From DATBAK01 sp036787815 (GTDB lineage: Bacteria > Actinomycetota > Acidimicrobiia > IMCC26256 > PALSA-610), in assembly GCA_036787815.1 (NCBI GenBank), contig DAIQOP010000240.1, forward strand, positions 1 to 6,297: a stretch of DNA of 6,297 bases, read 5' to 3'. This document shows, one piece after another, positions 5,997 through 6,297 of this stretch. Below the pieces are notes generated by a model. The model was not told the DNA's origin. It made no database searches and saw nothing but the letters and a program-made list of their open reading frames with translations. The stretch's first letter is position 1; every line of letters begins with the position of its first letter. The position numbers and the translations under genes are program-made.

Positions 5997-6026
5997 CCAC
6001 GGCCCCGGGACACCCCGGGGCCGTGG
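5997..6026 (-). terminator. Strong GC hairpin between rubrerythrin and Fe-S genes (terminator or processing/stability element)
   Basis: A perfect 13-bp inverted repeat pairs CCACGGCCCCGGG (5997-6009) with CCCGGGGCCGTGG (6014-6026) around a 4-nt loop (6010-6013). It sits 23 nt after the rubrerythrin stop and 19 nt before the Fe-S protein start. No U-run follows in the minus-strand transcript. It could terminate most rubrerythrin transcripts, or protect the 3' end of that mRNA so the rubrerythrin is made in excess of the downstream proteins. Structure is certain; which role it plays is not. Confidence 0.7.
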
Positions 6027-6049
6027 AAGTTCGAACGGCCTCGCGAACC

Positions 6050-6297
6050 TCAGGCCAGCGATTCGAGCCCTTGCTGGAAGCGACCCGCGTGGCTCTTCTC
6101 GGCCCGCGCGAGCGTCTCGAGCCACTCGGCGATCTCCTCGAAGCCTTCGTCGCGTGCAGTGCGCGCGAAGCCCGGGTACATCTCCGTGTACTCGTACGTC
6201 TCGCCGGCGACGGCCGACTTGAGGTTGTCGTCGGTCGCGCCGACCGCGACGCCGGTCACCGGGTCGCCGACCTCGGCGAGGAAGGCGAAGTGGCCGA
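6050..6297 (-). CDS. Rubrerythrin (ferritin-like diiron protein), C-terminal part; 5' end outside window
   Basis: The frame is open from the right edge to the TGA at 6050-6052. The 81 complete visible residues start GHFAFLAEVGDPVTGVAVG and include DDNLKSAVAGETYEYTEMYPGFARTARDEGF. The ATG/GTG-type codon at 6259 is internal, because upstream codons still match the family. The ExxE pair in GETYEYTEMYP and the ExxH in ARAEKSHAGRF are the diiron ligands of the second half of the four-helix bundle. Rubrerythrins reduce hydrogen peroxide to water in the cytoplasm using reduced Fe donors. The protein stops 11 residues after that ExxH motif, so no C-terminal rubredoxin domain follows. An N-terminal one cannot be excluded because that end is not seen. 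It is the most upstream gene seen in the minus-strand block and is separated from the Fe-S gene by a hairpin in a 72-bp gap. Confidence 0.92.
   Translation of the reverse strand, partial: GHFAFLAEVGDPVTGVAVGATDDNLKSAVAGETYEYTEMYPGFARTARDEGFEEIAEWLETLARAEKSHAGRFQQGLESLA

Noticed and set aside
5978..6013. Upstream ATG at 6013 as the start of the Fe-S protein
   Set aside because: It would begin in the loop and arm of the 13-bp hairpin and has no ribosome-binding site, whereas the ATG at 5977 has one and removes a non-conserved Arg-rich leader.
1..6297. tRNA, rRNA, CRISPR, IS element, phage or toxin-antitoxin content
   Set aside because: No repeat-spacer pattern, transposase motif, terminal inverted repeats or tRNA-like cloverleaf was seen on either strand, and coding genes fill the window with gaps under 80 bp.

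Overview
The window is about 6.3 kb of very GC-rich, gene-dense chromosomal DNA. It carries three F420-type luciferase-like (LLM) oxidoreductases, GTG as well as ATG starts, very short intergenic gaps and no mobile elements. Together these suggest an actinobacterium. An uncultured Acidimicrobiia-type lineage is my best guess, but that is inference from gene content and style, not from a marker gene.

Layout. At 1-588 (+) is the 3' part of an LLM oxidoreductase that enters from outside the window. It converges on a small cupin gene (622-945, -). That cupin gene diverges, across only 27 bp, from an alpha/beta hydrolase gene (973-1665, +). The hydrolase converges on the long minus-strand block that fills the rest of the window. 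A 10-bp-stem hairpin at 1662-1688 contains both facing stop codons. In transcription order (right to left) the minus-strand block is: rubrerythrin (partial, 6050 to past 6297), a GC hairpin (5997-6026), a soluble iron-sulfur protein with two ferredoxin clusters and two CCG-type domains (4667-5977), a DUF3501 protein (4081-4662), dUTPase (3632-4084), and two tandem paralogous LLM oxidoreductases (2637-3578 and 1685-2620).

How the genes may work together. The first three minus-strand genes form a compact rubrerythrin / Fe-S oxidoreductase / DUF3501 cassette, which I recall as a recurrent neighbourhood in other bacteria. The visible C-terminus of the rubrerythrin has no rubredoxin domain, so its electron source must lie elsewhere. 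The Fe-S protein next door is an obvious candidate for peroxide or oxidative-stress chemistry. The DUF3501 gene follows the Fe-S gene by 4 nt and overlaps the dut start by GTGA, so the dUTPase is translationally coupled to the cassette. The LLM pair follows dut after 53 bp and may be a read-through extension or have its own promoter.

Every gap between genes is under 80 bp, so there is no unexplained long non-coding stretch. I found no tRNA, rRNA, CRISPR array, IS element or phage gene. The most interesting material is the rubrerythrin/Fe-S/DUF3501 cassette and its variant CCG domains. I do not see a clearly unprecedented system.
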